This document shows, in pieces, positions 32,311 through 45,600 of a stretch of 64,000 nucleotides of DNA. The notes beneath the pieces were generated by a model that was not told where the DNA came from, made no database searches, and saw nothing but the letters and a program-made list of their open reading frames with translations. A program made the position numbers and the translations under genes. Source of the DNA: Pomphorhynchus laevis (taxonomy: Eukaryota; Acanthocephala; Palaeacanthocephala; Echinorhynchida; Pomphorhynchidae); NCBI GenBank assembly GCA_012934845.2, contig WNNJ02002241.1, forward strand, positions 213,965 through 277,964, in the 5' to 3' direction. How positions within the stretch are numbered: the stretch's first letter is position 1; the number at the start of each line of letters is the position of its first letter.

Positions 32311-34773
32311 TCATGGCCTCAGGTCCAGAGGGATCTGAGCCCCCAACCGATCCAACACGCCGCCTTCCGACTGAACCACCCGGGGTCTTTCACCCCCCCC
32401 CCGAAGAATCCAATCGGCGCGGACTATGCTTGGTAAACGAGAGACGAAGAGCTTAAGAAACCTTAGCCTTTGCTCTGGGAGACGTCCTCTTGAGAAGAAG
32501 ACTAATCCCGAGATAGCCCAAGAGCCCCAAAGGCGCACCTGGGCTTTCCCTTTCAATGACAGATGCTGAACCCGTTTCAGGGCCCACCTAGCTTTCTTCA
32601 AGATACGTTTGAGTCTATCCAGGTCAGCTTTCGCCGACCAGTTCACCGTAACGGTGAACCCCAGGTATTTTACTCGACTTGTGAAGGTGGGAAGTGGTTC
32701 AGAGGCAAATATGGAGGAGAGCGCAGAGAGTGCTAATCTCTTAAGTTTTTGCTTTGTAGCAGGTGTGCCATGAAATACGACCACCTGCGATTTGGCTGAG
32801 TTTAAAATAAGATTGGATATGGGTAATTGATCTTTTAATCTTAAAAATAAAGGGCTGATGTCAGAGACTACGTCTTTACACCTGTGTCCAGTGAACAGGG
32901 CTGTGGTGTCATCAGCGAACACCACAAGACGTTGTTCGCGTTTAAATATTTTGAATAGTTTAATAGAGGCAGCAAGATATAAGATAGGAGAAAGTGGGGA
33001 TCCTTGAGGTACACCCGTAATAGGGTAGAACTGACGCGCATCAGGGTCGTCTTCATAGTAAAATCACTTGGTAAACAACATGATCTCCACTATGTTCACA
33101 ATTCTCGCAGGCAACCCGAGGGACCTGAGAGAAGAGATCACAAAAGAAACGGAGATGCGGTCAAATGCAGCAGAAAAGTCAAGGAAAACAGCCACAACTA
33201 GACGATGGCTATTATCCCGACAAAACTGCTCCACCTCACCAACTGCTGAATGGACCGAGCGACCTTTGACGAACCCATGAAAACCTGAAGGGATCAAATT
33301 ACGCCTACTTAAATGGTCGCGGATTTTACGCGCAAGCGCTTTTTCGTAAATCGACACGAGGGCATTTCGAATCGAAATGGGTCGCAGATCTTTAGGGCAT
33401 AAGCAGGATTTTTTCTTATGAATAGAAACACGCTTACTAATATTGATGCCTGCTACATCGGATGGGGAGGCTAAAAGCATTGTGACGGCCACCTCTCTTC
33501 TCTGATCAGCTGTCAAAAGCTGACATACCCGAGAAGAAAGTGGAACGACGGATTTGGAGATGCCCGTGAGTGGACCTCAGGAGTTAAGGATATCCGTAAC
33601 AGATAGATCCCTACTTCTGAAGTTACACCAAGGCGGGATTGGTTGAGGTGATAGAGTGGCTCCATAGTTGTGTAGGGCTAGTGACTCCTCCAAAACTTTA
33701 TCAAGGCCTACATTCCCTATCCAACCCAATGCTCTATCCTTCCAGCAAACAAACTTCTCCTTCTTGAAAATCTTCCAAAAGGAAGACTGAAAAGGATTAA
33801 GGCGAGCGATACTCGTCCTATCCCTACTCAGCTGGAACCTGTATCTAGTGCTCCAGTATTCATTCGAGAGGACCTGTTTGGCGGAAGCAGAGAGATTAGG
33901 GAGGTTCAGTAATTTTGCTAGGACCTTGAGTTTCGTCGGAGTGGGATTGTATATACGACCTTTATAGGTAGTCGATAGAATCGCGGTAGCTTGCGAAAAG
34001 AGGTAGGTATTAAATTTGGTCAAACTCTCATTTCCTATTAAGGGAAAGAGTTGGATAGCCGCTTAAAAGAGGGCCACTCTGATCGGATCAAAGTGAAACC
34101 TCGTTCGAAGCAACATATCTTCCTCAATCCTCCAACGAATTAGGTCATGAGTGGTGGACAATTGCTGGCGCGACTGCTCTATGCAGAAGGGTTTTAACAA
34201 CCACCTCGAGTGCAGCAGTAAAATGTCGAGGATAGAATTTGTTGATGTGCAATGAAAGATAGGTGACGGGGGTTTGTGAATAAGATAACCGTTCCTAGCT
34301 CTGCGAAGTGCTGCATTGATCCAACGACCAGTTCTGTCGTTGAAATCTCCAAGTAACATGTCATAACCGCTGTCAATAATACTATCCAGGAGGTCACGGT
34401 TCTTGTGAATTTCCCCTGGACGGATGTAGACATTGGCTAGACTTATGCGTTTACCGTTCTTACTGAGTGAAACTACTAAACAAGAAAGGGCTGGACATGA
34501 GTAGTTTAATAGGAGGGAGGACCTTAAGGAGCACTTAACTAAGGTCAAGAGTCCTTGAGATGAAGAGGAGTGAGGTGGGGTTATGTACTGAGTATAGTGG
34601 GAACAGATATGCTTTGGGATAAATCGAGTAATGTCCTGGGGGAGACGGATAGACCGCGTCTCCTGAAGGACTATAACATCTGCATCTCTACCAGATAGAA
34701 GTCTAAGGGCGGAAGCACCTCCCGAGTTCCACTGAAAAATATTCAGTGAAAAAGGCTCACGAGTACTCTGCAT
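32311..34773 (-). pseudogene. LINE-B ORF2: AP endonuclease and reverse transcriptase
   Basis: About 820 codons in a single frame from ATG 34773 to the stop at 32311, interrupted only by three in-frame stops (TAA at 34063, TGA at 33577, TGA at 33064). Endonuclease: NIFQWNSGGA, VLQETRS, LANVYIRPG, LLGDFNDRTGRW and TTHD in place of SDHD. Reverse transcriptase: PISIRNALVSIYEKALARKI, GFVKGRSVHSAV, AVFLDFSAAFDRIS, VPQGSPLSP and VVFADDTTA. Then a post-RT segment with YLGFTV and LKRILKKARWALKRVQHLS. The absence of frameshifts suggests decay by point changes only, so a fairly young copy. Translation would need all three stops to be read through, which I do not infer. Confidence 0.8.
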
Positions 34774-34802
34774 TGTGATGGATTAGTTGGATGGGGGATT
34801 GC

Positions 34803-35665
34803 CTACCTAATAAAGCTAGGTGCAGGAAGGTTGCCCTTCCCACCACTAGCCCCCTCCAAGGAAGGTACTTGCCCCTGGGCAGTATCTTCATTTCCCCTAT
34901 TAGTCTTCTGTTGGATTAGCTTCCCAATCTTGAGCGGGGGGACGGCATGGGCTGAAGCCCCTCTCTTTTTCGACTCCGGAACCGAGGAAACAGGAAGCAC
35001 AGGATTAGTCCCGATAACAGTTAGGATAGAGCGTACTAACTCCTTCATCTGCCGAAGAGCATTCGAAGTCTTTAAGTCGATAATCCGTAGAATGTCAGCG
35101 TCATCCATACGTGGAGCTTCAGCGACCGCGAAGGACTTGGCAGGATTGGGCGGTTTCAGCAAGAATAATTGTCTATATTCTTTGAATAGAGAGCATTTCC
35201 TGCTCCAAGCAGGATAGCACCATCCCCCCCCGCAATTCGAGCAGGAAAGGGGGCCTCGCAGCGATCGGTAGTTGTAAAAGAAGGACAGCTGGTGAAGCTA
35301 CAGACTCCACACGAGGGGGTCACACTGCAGCTGGAGGCCCAGTGTCCCAATTTGTGACACCGGCTTCACAGAGTTAAATAGAACCCTGTTCTGAAACTGT
35401 TTGGTGAAGGATCTCAAAAATTTATTGTAGAGATCGTGTTTTTCAATCGGTTTCTTAACTTTAATTATCAGCAAATTCTTTAATTTAGGAATGGGGGAAG
35501 CACCTCCCCATCACTTGAGACCATAGAAAAATTACTAACCTTGTTACTTGGATCTGTAGTTAGATTTACCTTTAATTTGTCATTTTTTGTAGGATTATCA
35601 TTGATTTTTAAATGATTTTTGCTGCTATCGTTTGATAGCTCCGAAATTACTTGTACACTACACAT
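34803..35665 (-). pseudogene. LINE-B ORF1 (gag-like, CCHC)
   Basis: The minus-strand start MCSVQVISELSND at 35665 matches MCSTFGASKDLL of the plus-strand copy at 36393. The middle has a CCHC knuckle CHKLGHWASSC plus CGVC/SC, and the end (35162-34803) is a basic low-complexity tail with LKIGKLIQQKTNRGNEDTAQ. The length is not a multiple of three between start and stop, so at least one frameshift is present, near the knuckle. Nucleic-acid-binding role by family analogy. Confidence 0.6.
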
Positions 35666-35874
35666 TTTGTTCCTGTTTTTATTTGTTGTTAGTGGACTTG
35701 TAAGCAAGCAGCTTACACACAATGTCACATTAAATAAATAAAATTTTATTGTAACACTGCTCACCAGTACAATGGTTATAGTGACAGTAGTCGGAGCGTT
35801 CAAATAATTTTTCCTGCAGCCGCGTTAACAAGCATATTACAAAGAATTTCAACGAGATTCCAAGTAATCCTGTG

Positions 35875-36345
35875 ACATAGTCGAGTAAAATACCTGGGGT
35901 TCACCATTACGGTGAACTGGTCAGCAAAGGCTGACCTGGATAGACTCAAACGTATTCTGAAGAAAGCTAGGTGGGCCCTGAAACGGGCTCAGCATCTGTC
36001 ATTGAATGGGAAAACTCAAGTGCGCCTCTAGGGTACTTGAGCTATCTCGATATTAGTCTTGTTTCAAGAGGACGTTTCCCAGAGCAAAGATTATGGTTTC
36101 TCAAGTTCCTCATCTCGCGATTACTGAGTATAGTCCGCCTCGATTGGACTCTTGGGGGGGGTGAAAGACCCCGGGTGGTTCAGTCGGAGAGCGGCGTGTT
36201 GGATTGGCTGGATTGCTCAGGTCCCGCTGGACTTGAGGCCGTGACAATATCGTGAAGACTAAACATTTCGATTTCCTTATCGATCTTAAACTGTTGTTTT
36301 TCAATTGTCTTTTTTAGTTATTTTTAGTGGTTGTTAAGTTATTTA
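35875..36345 (+). mobile_element. LINE family B 3' end fragment
   Basis: Plus-strand 3' terminal piece: ISLVSRGRFPEQRLWFLKFL, SRLLSIVRLDWTLGGGERPR and VVQSESGVLDW match FFSRGRLPEQRLRFLKLF and GGGERPRVVQSEGGVLDRL of the copy at 32300-35830. Its 3' tail runs straight into the 5' end of the next copy, giving a head-to-tail pair. Confidence 0.75.
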
Positions 36346-38700
36346 TTTAAGAAATTCCTTATTATTAAACCTGGGAAAATATTAAAACACAAAATGTGTA
36401 GCACTTTCGGAGCATCAAAGGATTTGCTAAAAATGATAAGAAATAACGAAATTCAAGAAAATAGTGATAATAAGTATCAATTTAATTTTATTCTTCAACA
36501 TATGTAAGAGATTTATGTGCTGACTCTATAATGGAACAGAGGGAACTTCCTCCTGTGCCTTAATTGGCTAATTTAGCGAACATCAAATTTCTAGAACCTA
36601 TAGAAAGACAAAACATATTTAACAAGTTTTTAAGGAGGTTTTCATAGATCTATAAGCAAAGAGTGATTTTTAATTCAATAAGATATTTTGAATCAGAAGT
36701 GGATCTCTTTTTGTACCTCTGACCTTGGCTATTGCATATTTAGAATTTTTTAATGAAAGCCATTCAAACTCCGGTACAATCTCTTTCAAGCCTATCCAGG
36801 CGACTGTAAAAATTTCTAATAAACCGTTTTTATTAGAAACGGTTTATTAGAAATGGAACAGTAGTACAAATTGACCAACATACGCTTCATTACGTGAAGG
36901 AACGGCATGCCTATTACAGTGGCCTTTTGTTCTACCTCTGTAGATGTTGCCGAATGCCTCGCGAAATCGACCTTTAATCCTTGCCTGGGGCATAACCTTT
37001 CTTTTACGCTATTGGATACAGACTACCTGACCTACCCCCATTGCAACAACTGCCATAAGTGGGGGCATCGAGAGTCAGGATGTCTTATGCCCCGTTCGCA
37101 GGGAGACCACCCTGCGTAGTCACCCAAATGCAGTAATTTTAAAAACTACAAAAAGAAACATTATGGTGGTCCGCCTATACCGTCTAACTTCCCCGAAGCT
37201 GGTAATACCGACAAGATTATGTCTGTCCTGGACATTATTAGATTAATTGATGACAAGTAACAATATTCCGTTAATAAGTTGGAGGAATCGATTATCATAT
37301 TAACGGCAAAGATTGGTTCTGCGGCACAGAGTCCGTCTTCATCAACGTCTCCCACTACAACTAAGACAGCCCTCGTGTTCAAAAAGCGTCGTGGAGCCTT
37401 GACAAAAAGCCTATCCTATATTAAGCTATACCGAAAAAGTAAAGAATTGGGAAATGGCGGGCCCCACCGAGGGAGATGAAGATATCACCAGTGGGAAAGC
37501 GATTCCATCTGTTGTAATAGGAAGCGGTAAAGGCGACGTTTCCAACTATAGTTGCGACTAGGTGGTGGACGTCCTACTCCGGCAACATTTACAAAATGGG
37601 AAGTAATCAAGGGCCTTTTTCACTTTTAGTGGAATTCTATCTGTTAGAATTCTATCTTTAGAATTCTATCTGTTAGAGATGCATATGTTATAGTTCTTAA
37701 GGAGACGGGGTATATCCGTCTCCTTCATGAGACGGATATCTTTCGTTATCTCTTCTACCAGGTCCCTCGTGTTGCCTGCGAGAATTGTTAACAGAGTAGA
37801 GATATTGCTGTATACCAAACGATTCTTCTACGATGACGACCCTGATGCTCGTCACTTCTACCCTATTATAGGTGTGCCTCAAGGCTCCCCACTTTCTCCT
37901 ATCTTATATCTTGCTGCCTCCATTAAGCTTTCAAAAAGCTTTAACGCGAAAAACATCTCGTGGTATACGCTGATGGTATTAAATCCCTGTTTTCTGGACA
38001 CATGTGCAATGCTGTACTCTCAGACATCAGCCGTTTCTTTTTAATATTAAAAGACCAGCTTCCATATTCCAATCTTATTCTCAACTTCTCGAAATCGCAG
38101 GTGATGGTCTTTCATTGAGCCCCTGCAACAAAGAAGGAACTTAAGAGACAATCAATCTCTGCTCTCCCATCTATCCTTAACAATCAACTAATCCCTGCCT
38201 TCACAAGTCGAGTAAAATATCTGGTGCTCACAATTACGATAATCTGATTGGCGAAAGCTGACCTGGATATACTCAAACGTATCCTGAAGAAAGCTATTGG
38301 TCCCTTAAACGGGTTCAACATATGTAATTGAATGGGAAAGCCCAAGTGTGCCTTTGGGGTACTTGGGCTAATCTCGGGATTAGTCTTCTTCTCTAGAGGA
38401 CGACCCTTAGAGCAAACACTAAAGTTTCTCAAGCTCCTCATCTCGAGATTACCGACCATAAACCGCCTCGACTGGACTCTTAGGGTAGGTGAAAGACCCT
38501 GAATGGTTAAGTCTGAAGGCGGCGCGCTGGGACGGCCCGGGGAGCTCAGATCACCATGGACCTTATGTCGTATGGGTAAGAAGACAGAAGATGAAGTTTT
38601 GATACAGACAAAGATTCGTTACTTGTACTCTGTTTTTCTATGTTGCTTTTTCTAGATAGTTATCAGTTATTTTTAAGAAATTATTTATTTATAAAATTAA
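36346..38700 (+). mobile_element. LINE family B copy lacking the endonuclease
   Basis: Starts with the ORF1 leader (MCSTFGASKDLL at 36393), then a CCHC knuckle CNNCHKWGHRESGC near 37040-37085, an ORF1 tail (to about 37480), and then the RT region directly (VISSTRSLVLPARIVNRVEI, GVPQGSPLSPILYLAAS near 37740-37920) and a 3' end homologous to 35886-36340. The endonuclease region is absent between about 37490 and 37700, an internal deletion. Stops and frameshifts are frequent. Confidence 0.7.
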
Positions 38701-39540
38701 CCAAAACATTTATTTATTTTTGATTATTGTAATTTCTCTGCAAACTTAAATATTCACAATTTCTTTCAATAAAATACTCTTATATTAAATAAAAACATAC
38801 CGCTTATCGTTGCAGGGTAGCGATTAACTATATTAACAGGAACGCTCGTTCTCTCAGTAAAAAAAGAAAAGCCTACACGCCAAAATATAGCTATACAAAG
38901 TATATTTTTATAATGTACAAAATCTATAGGTTCAAAGCCTAAGCCGAAAACAGCAAATTTGAGAAGCTTGCACACATGATAAAGAGCAGCGGCATAATTC
39001 GCCATGTTGTATTACTAAAATGTAATGGCATATTTACAAGCAACGTATCCAGTGGTATATACTGATTTATTATCCTTAATTTTGCTTTGATAGTAAGAGC
39101 GACCTTTTGAAAAATTCAAGTTTTAACAAAAAGTGATTGAGGGCGAATTATAGAGTAAATATAATAAATCTCAAATGTTAGTTGTACAGCAATGATCCTG
39201 TTGTAAAATGATAAAAATAATTATGTAATATTTTTCGTGTAGATTGACCAATTGCTTTAAATTTGCTCCAATAGTATATGAATATAAAGATGATAATCGT
39301 AATGTTATAATCTTTAAGCAAATGCAAAAAATACAATTGTCACGAATTAAATACTTTTTAATGACAAATAATCATCATGTAATGTACTTGCAAAAATCAA
39401 TAAGTTTCAAATGGAGTGATAGCTGCATCATCCGATAAAAGATCCATTAGATAATGATATTTATCAAATTAAACTGTTTGTCTAAACAATAAATCAAATG
39501 TGAAAAATATGAAGTACACAAGCTTTTGGAATATTGAAAT
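38701..39540. other. AT-rich spacer, nothing recognised
   Basis: Between the 3' ends of two convergent family B copies. The minus-strand ORF at 38766-39005 (FAVFGLGFEPIDFVHYKNI inside) has no family I know and may be chance. No second copy of this stretch in the window. Confidence 0.4.
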
Positions 39541-39800
39541 TTCAACTTGAGATTTTAGAGGGTAGGCTGCTCTTCAAAAGCAGAAAGTGGTCTTTTTTAT
39601 AGTCCTCACTATTCCTTAAATCTAGATTTGTAGGATAGCAGCTTTCTTGCATCACGCTTAAACTACTCACCATCAATAAAATCCGGTAGTATCGACCGAA
39701 CGGTTGTCTATACATAAGGTGTTTAAGAAATCTTGGTATTTGCAAGGTGGACCTCCTTTTGTAAAGAAGACAAGTCCGGAGATAGCACCTGAACACAACC
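39540..39800 (-). mobile_element. LINE family B 3' fragment, variant subfamily
   Basis: Minus-strand RTCLLYKRRSTLQIPRFLKH parallels GTCLLYKKTSTLQILRFLKH at 52200-52320 and, more distantly, FFSRGRLPEQRLRFLKLF. This and the 52-kb copy form a subfamily distinct from the 32-kb copy. Confidence 0.5.
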
Positions 39801-42552
39801 CTTCACCATATATGCTTGGACCGTTTCATAACTCACCTTTTTCTCATCAAGACACTCTTTAATCTATTAAAGATTTACTGAAGATCCTCCTCGATGCGAG
39901 GAGCTTTGGAAATCTTAGTCTTTGCTCTGGGGAACGTCCCCTTGAACAGAAGACTAATTTCGAGATTGTCCATGTGCAACGAAGGCGCCTCCGAGCACTC
40001 TCCATTAGTGACAGAGGATAGGCCCGTTTCAGGGCCCACCTTGCTCTCTTCAAGATACTCTTGAAGCTTTTCAAGTCTGATCCGTCCTTACATTTAAACG
40101 TAATAGTAAACCCCAGGTATCTTACTTAATGTGTAAAGACTGGCAGTGGCTGCTTGTTCATAATGGAGAAAAAAGAAGAGATTGTCAGTCTCTTTAGCTT
40201 TTTATTGGTAGCAGGATGCCATTGAAAACGACCACCAGCCATTTGAATGAATTGAGAAGATTAGATGGATGTAACTGGTCTTTTAATCTTATGAAGAAAC
40301 TGCTAATGTCCGAGACTACATCTTTGCACATGTGTTTTGAAAACAGGGTTCTGATATCATCAGCGTATATCACTAGACGTTGATCACGTGTGAAGGGTTT
40401 GAATAGAACAATATAGACAGCAATAAATAAGATGGGAGATTCTTGAGGCATATCTGTAACAGGGTAAAGCTGCCGTGCATCATAGTAATTTTCGTAAAAG
40501 CGGCGCTTAGTGAACAGCAATATCTCCACCTTATTAACAATTCTCGCATGCAATGCAAGGCACTTGAGAGAAGATATAACAAAAGAAATGGAGATGTTGT
40601 AGACTGCAGCAGGAAAGTTAAGAAAGACAGATACATCAAGTTGATGATTGTTTTCTCGACAGGACTGATGCATTGCACCATTAGCTGAATATACTGAGCG
40701 ACTTTTCACAAAACCATAAAAACTAGATGGGATTAAATTGCGTCTATTTAAATGATCTCGGATTTTACGTGCAATCGCTCTTTCGTAAATGAATATGAGG
40801 GCATTTTGAATTAAAATAGACCGCAGATCTTTAAGAGATATGATCGATTTTTTCTTAGCTAAAACTACTCTCCGGCTTATGTTGCTGCCGACCTAATCAA
40901 AGGGGGTTGCTTAAAGCATAGCGATGGCGAACTCTTTTCTCTGACTGTATGTTAAAATCTGACATATTCGAGTGGATATGAGTGAACGGATTTCGGAGGT
41001 ACCTTCAAGTTGGCCCCATGAATTCAGGATATCTGTAGCATATAACCCCCTACTCCTGAAGTCCTCTCAAGTTGGGATTCGTTGGGGAGATTGAGTTACT
41101 CCATAATTATGTAGGAATGTAACTCCTTAAAAACTTTATCAATACCTATGCTACTTATTCAACCGGCCTATGCTACCTATCCAACCAGAAGGCATCTACT
41201 TCCAGCAAACAAATTTCTATCCTCTTGCATATCTTTCAAAATGAAGATTAAGAAAGGTTAAGAAGAGTAATGCTCGCCCTATCCCTGCTCAGTTGGAGTC
41301 TATATCTATAATTTCAGTATTTTTTCGAGAGGGCTTGACTGAGGAGAACAGAGATATTGGGAACGTATAGCATTTTTGCTAGGACCTTGAGTTTTGTTGG
41401 AGTGGGATTGAATATGCGACCTTTATAGGTAGTCGTCGAAAGAATCGCGGTAGCTTGTGAAGAAAAGTATGAATTAAATCGTGTTAGACTCGCATTTTCT
41501 ACAACAGAGAAAATTCGGGCAGATGCATGTAATTAAGACCACTCTGATAGAATCAAAGTAGAACGTCCTCAGCATCGTATCATCCTCTAATCGCTAACGG
41601 AGTAAGTTATGTGATGTAGGCAGTTGTTGGCGCGACTGGTCAGTATAAACGGGCTTTAACAGCTACTTTTTATGAAAGAGTAGTATGTCCAGGATAGAGT
41701 TGGTTGTTGTGCAATGAAAGGAGAGGTAGATGGTTTTTGAATAAGATATTCGTCCCTGGCTCTTTGGAGTTCTGCATTAATCCAACGACCAATTTTGTAG
41801 TTGAAGTCACTAAGTAACATGTCATTATCGCTACCCAATATCTGATTCGTGAGGTCACGATTTTTGGCTAAATAAGACATTTTACTACAAGAATAGTTTA
41901 TTAAGATGGATGATCTTAAATGGCTCTTAAGTAAGGTTAGAAGACCTTAAGATTAAGAGGAGTGAAGTGTGGTTATATACGAAGAAAGTAGGCGGTTATG
42001 TGCTGAGGTATATATCCAGTAATTTCCTGAGGTGACCGGATAGATCTAGTCTCTTAAAGGACTATTACGTCTGTATCGTGACTGGTTAAAAGAGTAAGGG
42101 CAGAATCCACTTCAAATTCCATTGCATTAGTGTCACCTATATGCAAGCGGCTTCCCTAGTTTGACCAGAGGTGAGAAGGTTATCCTACCCACACTTAGCA
42201 CTAATGGAGGGACAACTTCTCTTACGCTTGCTGAAAAATAAATTATCACTATTTCCCGGTACAACGTAAATTTTTATAGTCTATTTTTTGACTTTTTTCG
42301 ACATCTTTATTAATTCCGATTTAATCGAGGCCGTTATTTTTCCGGAATGGCTACTGATTTCAGATTGAGGAGGAGGAAAAGTAAGAGTAACAAGTGCCTC
42401 CAGCAGTTTTGATATCGGTGTCTCCATTTGCTTTAGTCTCTTGCTGTTTGCGGTAAATTTTAATGATTCCATTCCGCGACAGAGTGGAAGATTTGGCAGC
42501 TTCCCTAAAGGAGGAGACCGGATGGACTGGTATTACATGTCTTATCTGATAG

Positions 42553-42673
42553 TGTGGTATATAGTCAATAATCTCTAATTGACATGAGTATCTATAACTG
42601 TTTTTATAAACTGATTGTTTTCTAGATTGATAAATAAAACCTCTTTGGTTTAGACTTCGTTTACATTACGACA
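42553..42673 (+). repeat. 5' LTR of the Gypsy-type element
   Basis: 121 bp, begins TGTGGTATATAG and ends CATTACGACA; identical to the 3' LTR. An AATAAA lies inside (GATAAATAAAACC), a likely processing signal. Confidence 0.93.
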
Positions 42674-45600
42674 ATTTATTTATCAATTTGTTATGGACAA
42701 GCTGTTGAAACCAGATGTGCTTTCATTGTCAAAGGATTCGACGGATTCAGAAACACAGTGGAGGCATTGGAAAACTCGATTAAATGCGTTTCTTTCTTGT
42801 ATTCCCGATCTTAGAGAAGAGCATAAAATGTCACTATTAACGAACCTGATCAGTGCAGATCTGTTTCGATACATCGAGTCTACCGAAATATTTGCAGATG
42901 CAATGCTTGCTCTAGAGGCTTTGTTCGTAAAGCCGCGCAATGTGGTGTTTCAACGACACGTTTTGTCAACGTAGAAGCAAGCTTATCCACAAACCATTGA
43001 TCAGTTTCTACATGAACTACTGCATTTAGCAAAATCATGTGATTTTGAGGATGTAAATGCGAGGCGTTATCACGATGAGTACGTTCGCGATTCGTTGATT
43101 CGAGGGTTGGCTTCTTCGAGCGTCCGTCAACGTTTATTGGAGCGGTCAAAGCTTTCGCTGGACGACGCTTATCAAGCTGCTCGATCGCTTGAACAGGCCG
43201 AATTACAAGCTAACTCGTACTCTTGTCAACCTGTGCAAATGATGGATCCTATTAATGTTGCAGCTAGTAGTGAAAATATGACGGACGACTCTCCGGAAAT
43301 TCAAGTTAATGCTACCCGTCAATCTTGTTTCTTCTGTGGAAATGCAAAACATCCCCGAGCCCGATGCCCGGCGCTAAAAGTTAAATGCCGATCGTGTCAA
43401 AAAGTCGGTCATTTTGCCAAAATGTGCATGTCCAGGAAGCGCAATTCGATTGACTTGAATTCAATAGAGATTGCTCAAATTTCACAGCTTTCTTCTCCGG
43501 GTCTCAAGAACGCCATGGTTTCTATAATGGCTTACGGTATCAAAATGAATGCTCTGATAGATACTGGTAGCAGTTCAAATTTTATATCGTCAAACATGAT
43601 AAAACGTTGTAAACGGTCAACTACTAAGTGTTACGAAATTGCTCGGATGGCATCGTCTTCTTTTCAAAGCGTTTTGAGGGAAACAGTTGCTCTCGATTTG
43701 GAGCTAATGGGCGAAAAATATTATGGTGTCAAGTGTTTTGTTCTAGACAACCTTTGTGCTGATGTAATTTTGGGCCATCCTTTTCTCAGGCGTTTCAAGC
43801 ATCTTGCACTGGAGTTTGGAGGAATGCATGCACCGATTGTTATTGGGGCCCTGGAAGCAATGCATGTTGAACCATATCCGTTATTTGAACATAGGAGTAT
43901 CGATATTCGTCAATTGCAAACAAAATCTTGTCGACGAACTCCTAGTCAGGACGCATTTATTAAATCAGAAGTAAAGCGACTTCTCGAAAACGGCATCATA
44001 GAACCAAGTTCATCCCCCTGGAGGGCACAAGCACTCATTGTTACAAATTCTCAGGGAAAACAAAGAATGGTGATCGACTATTCACGGACGATCAATCGAT
44101 TCACATTGCTCGACGCATTTCCCTTGCCACGAACGGATGATTTAATAGACAAGCTTTCGAACTATCGAATATTCTAATGCGTGGATATGAAAGATGCCTA
44201 CAATCAACTACCTATTTTACAATCCGAAAAAGAGTTCACCGCTTTCGAGGCTGCTGGAGGCCTTTATCAATACAAACGAGTGCCTTTCGGGCTCACAAAC
44301 GGTGTAGCAGTGTTCCAGCGCATCATGAATAGTTTAATTGACAGAGAAGCATTGTCTGGTGTCTTTTCGTATCTCGACGACATTTTAATTGCAGGAAAGA
44401 ATAGGGAAGAGCATAACGCAAACCTCCAGAAATTCTTAGCCATGGCAAGAAAATACCATCTAACATTAAACGAAACCAAGAGTGTGTTCGCATCCGAGTC
44501 AATAAGCGTTTTGGGACTGTGTATTGAGAACGGAATGATTAAGCCCGACCCACGACGAACTAGACCAATCTTCGAGCTCAAGAATCCGACGGATGCAACC
44601 GAACATTCCCATCAGAGGGGGTTGTTAACTTACTATTGTCGCTGGATACCTGGTTTTGCGCACCGCGCTCGAGATTTTGCTACAGAGACAAATTATCCCA
44701 TGGGTGAATCATCAATGAAGAGCTTGAAGGATATAAAAGCAGGTTTAATGTGTGCCTTCCGTTCGTTTATAGATGAAAATTTACCGTTTGAAGTAGAGAC
44801 AGATGCATCAAAAGTAGCGATAGCGGCTACCTTGAGCCAGCATGGTAGGCCAGTTGCTTTTTTTTCGCGAGTACTGTCCAAACATGAAAAGCGCAATCTA
44901 GCGATTGAATTAGAAGCTCTGGCAATAATTGAAGCTCTTAAAGAATGGCGTCACTACCTCATTGGACGTCTATTTCGAGTTATTACAGATCAAAGATCAG
45001 TTGCTTATATGATGTCTTCACATTCGAATAGGATAAAAAATGAAAAAATTGAACGCTGGCGATTAGAGTTATCCCAATTTCGCTTTGAGATCATTTATCG
45101 TCCCGGCGTTGACAACGTAGCAGCGGACGCTTTATCACGACTAGCATGCTCCAGCGTAACAACTTTTCAATCCGACTTAATAAAATTACACCGTTCACTA
45201 TGTCATCCTGGTCAGACAAGATTGTGGCATTATGCCAGGGCAAAGAATTTGCCATTTTCTTTAAGTGATATACGGGAAGTTGTAAACTCTTGTTCAACGT
45301 GTGCAAAGATAAAGCCGAGATTCTATCGTCCTCCCACCAGCGTCTTAATCAAATCACTTCAACCGTTTGAACGTTTGTCAATCGACTTCAAGGGTCCACT
45401 TCCAAGTAAAACAAACGCAAAATATATACTGACGGTCGTCGATGAGTTTTCAAGGTTTCCGTGGGCATTTCCGTGTTGCGATACTTCTGCCGAATCAGTT
45501 ATAACATGCTTAAAGCAGCTTTTCTACCTTTTTGGGACACCGAAATATTTGCACTCAGACCGAGGAAGCGCTTTTGTGTCACGCGAATTCAAAGTGTTTA

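Larger units (their letters stand above)
32300..35830 (-). mobile_element. LINE family B, best preserved copy
   Basis: Non-LTR retrotransposon of about 3.5 kb on the minus strand. Layout: 5' leader, ORF1 from the MCS start at 35665 to 34803 (frame-damaged), 29-nt gap, ORF2 34773-32311, and a short 3' tail. ORF1 has CCHC knuckles (CHKLGHWASSC, CGVCSFTSC near 35355-35290). ORF2 carries an AP endonuclease and a reverse transcriptase with an FADD box. No RNase H domain is visible. The 5' end lies back to back with a plus-strand family B fragment at 35875. I place the family in the Jockey/CR1/R1 broad group without firm clade. Confidence 0.85.

Noticed and set aside
34831-35217. 128-codon plus-strand ORF
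   Set aside because: Antisense shadow of LINE-B ORF1.
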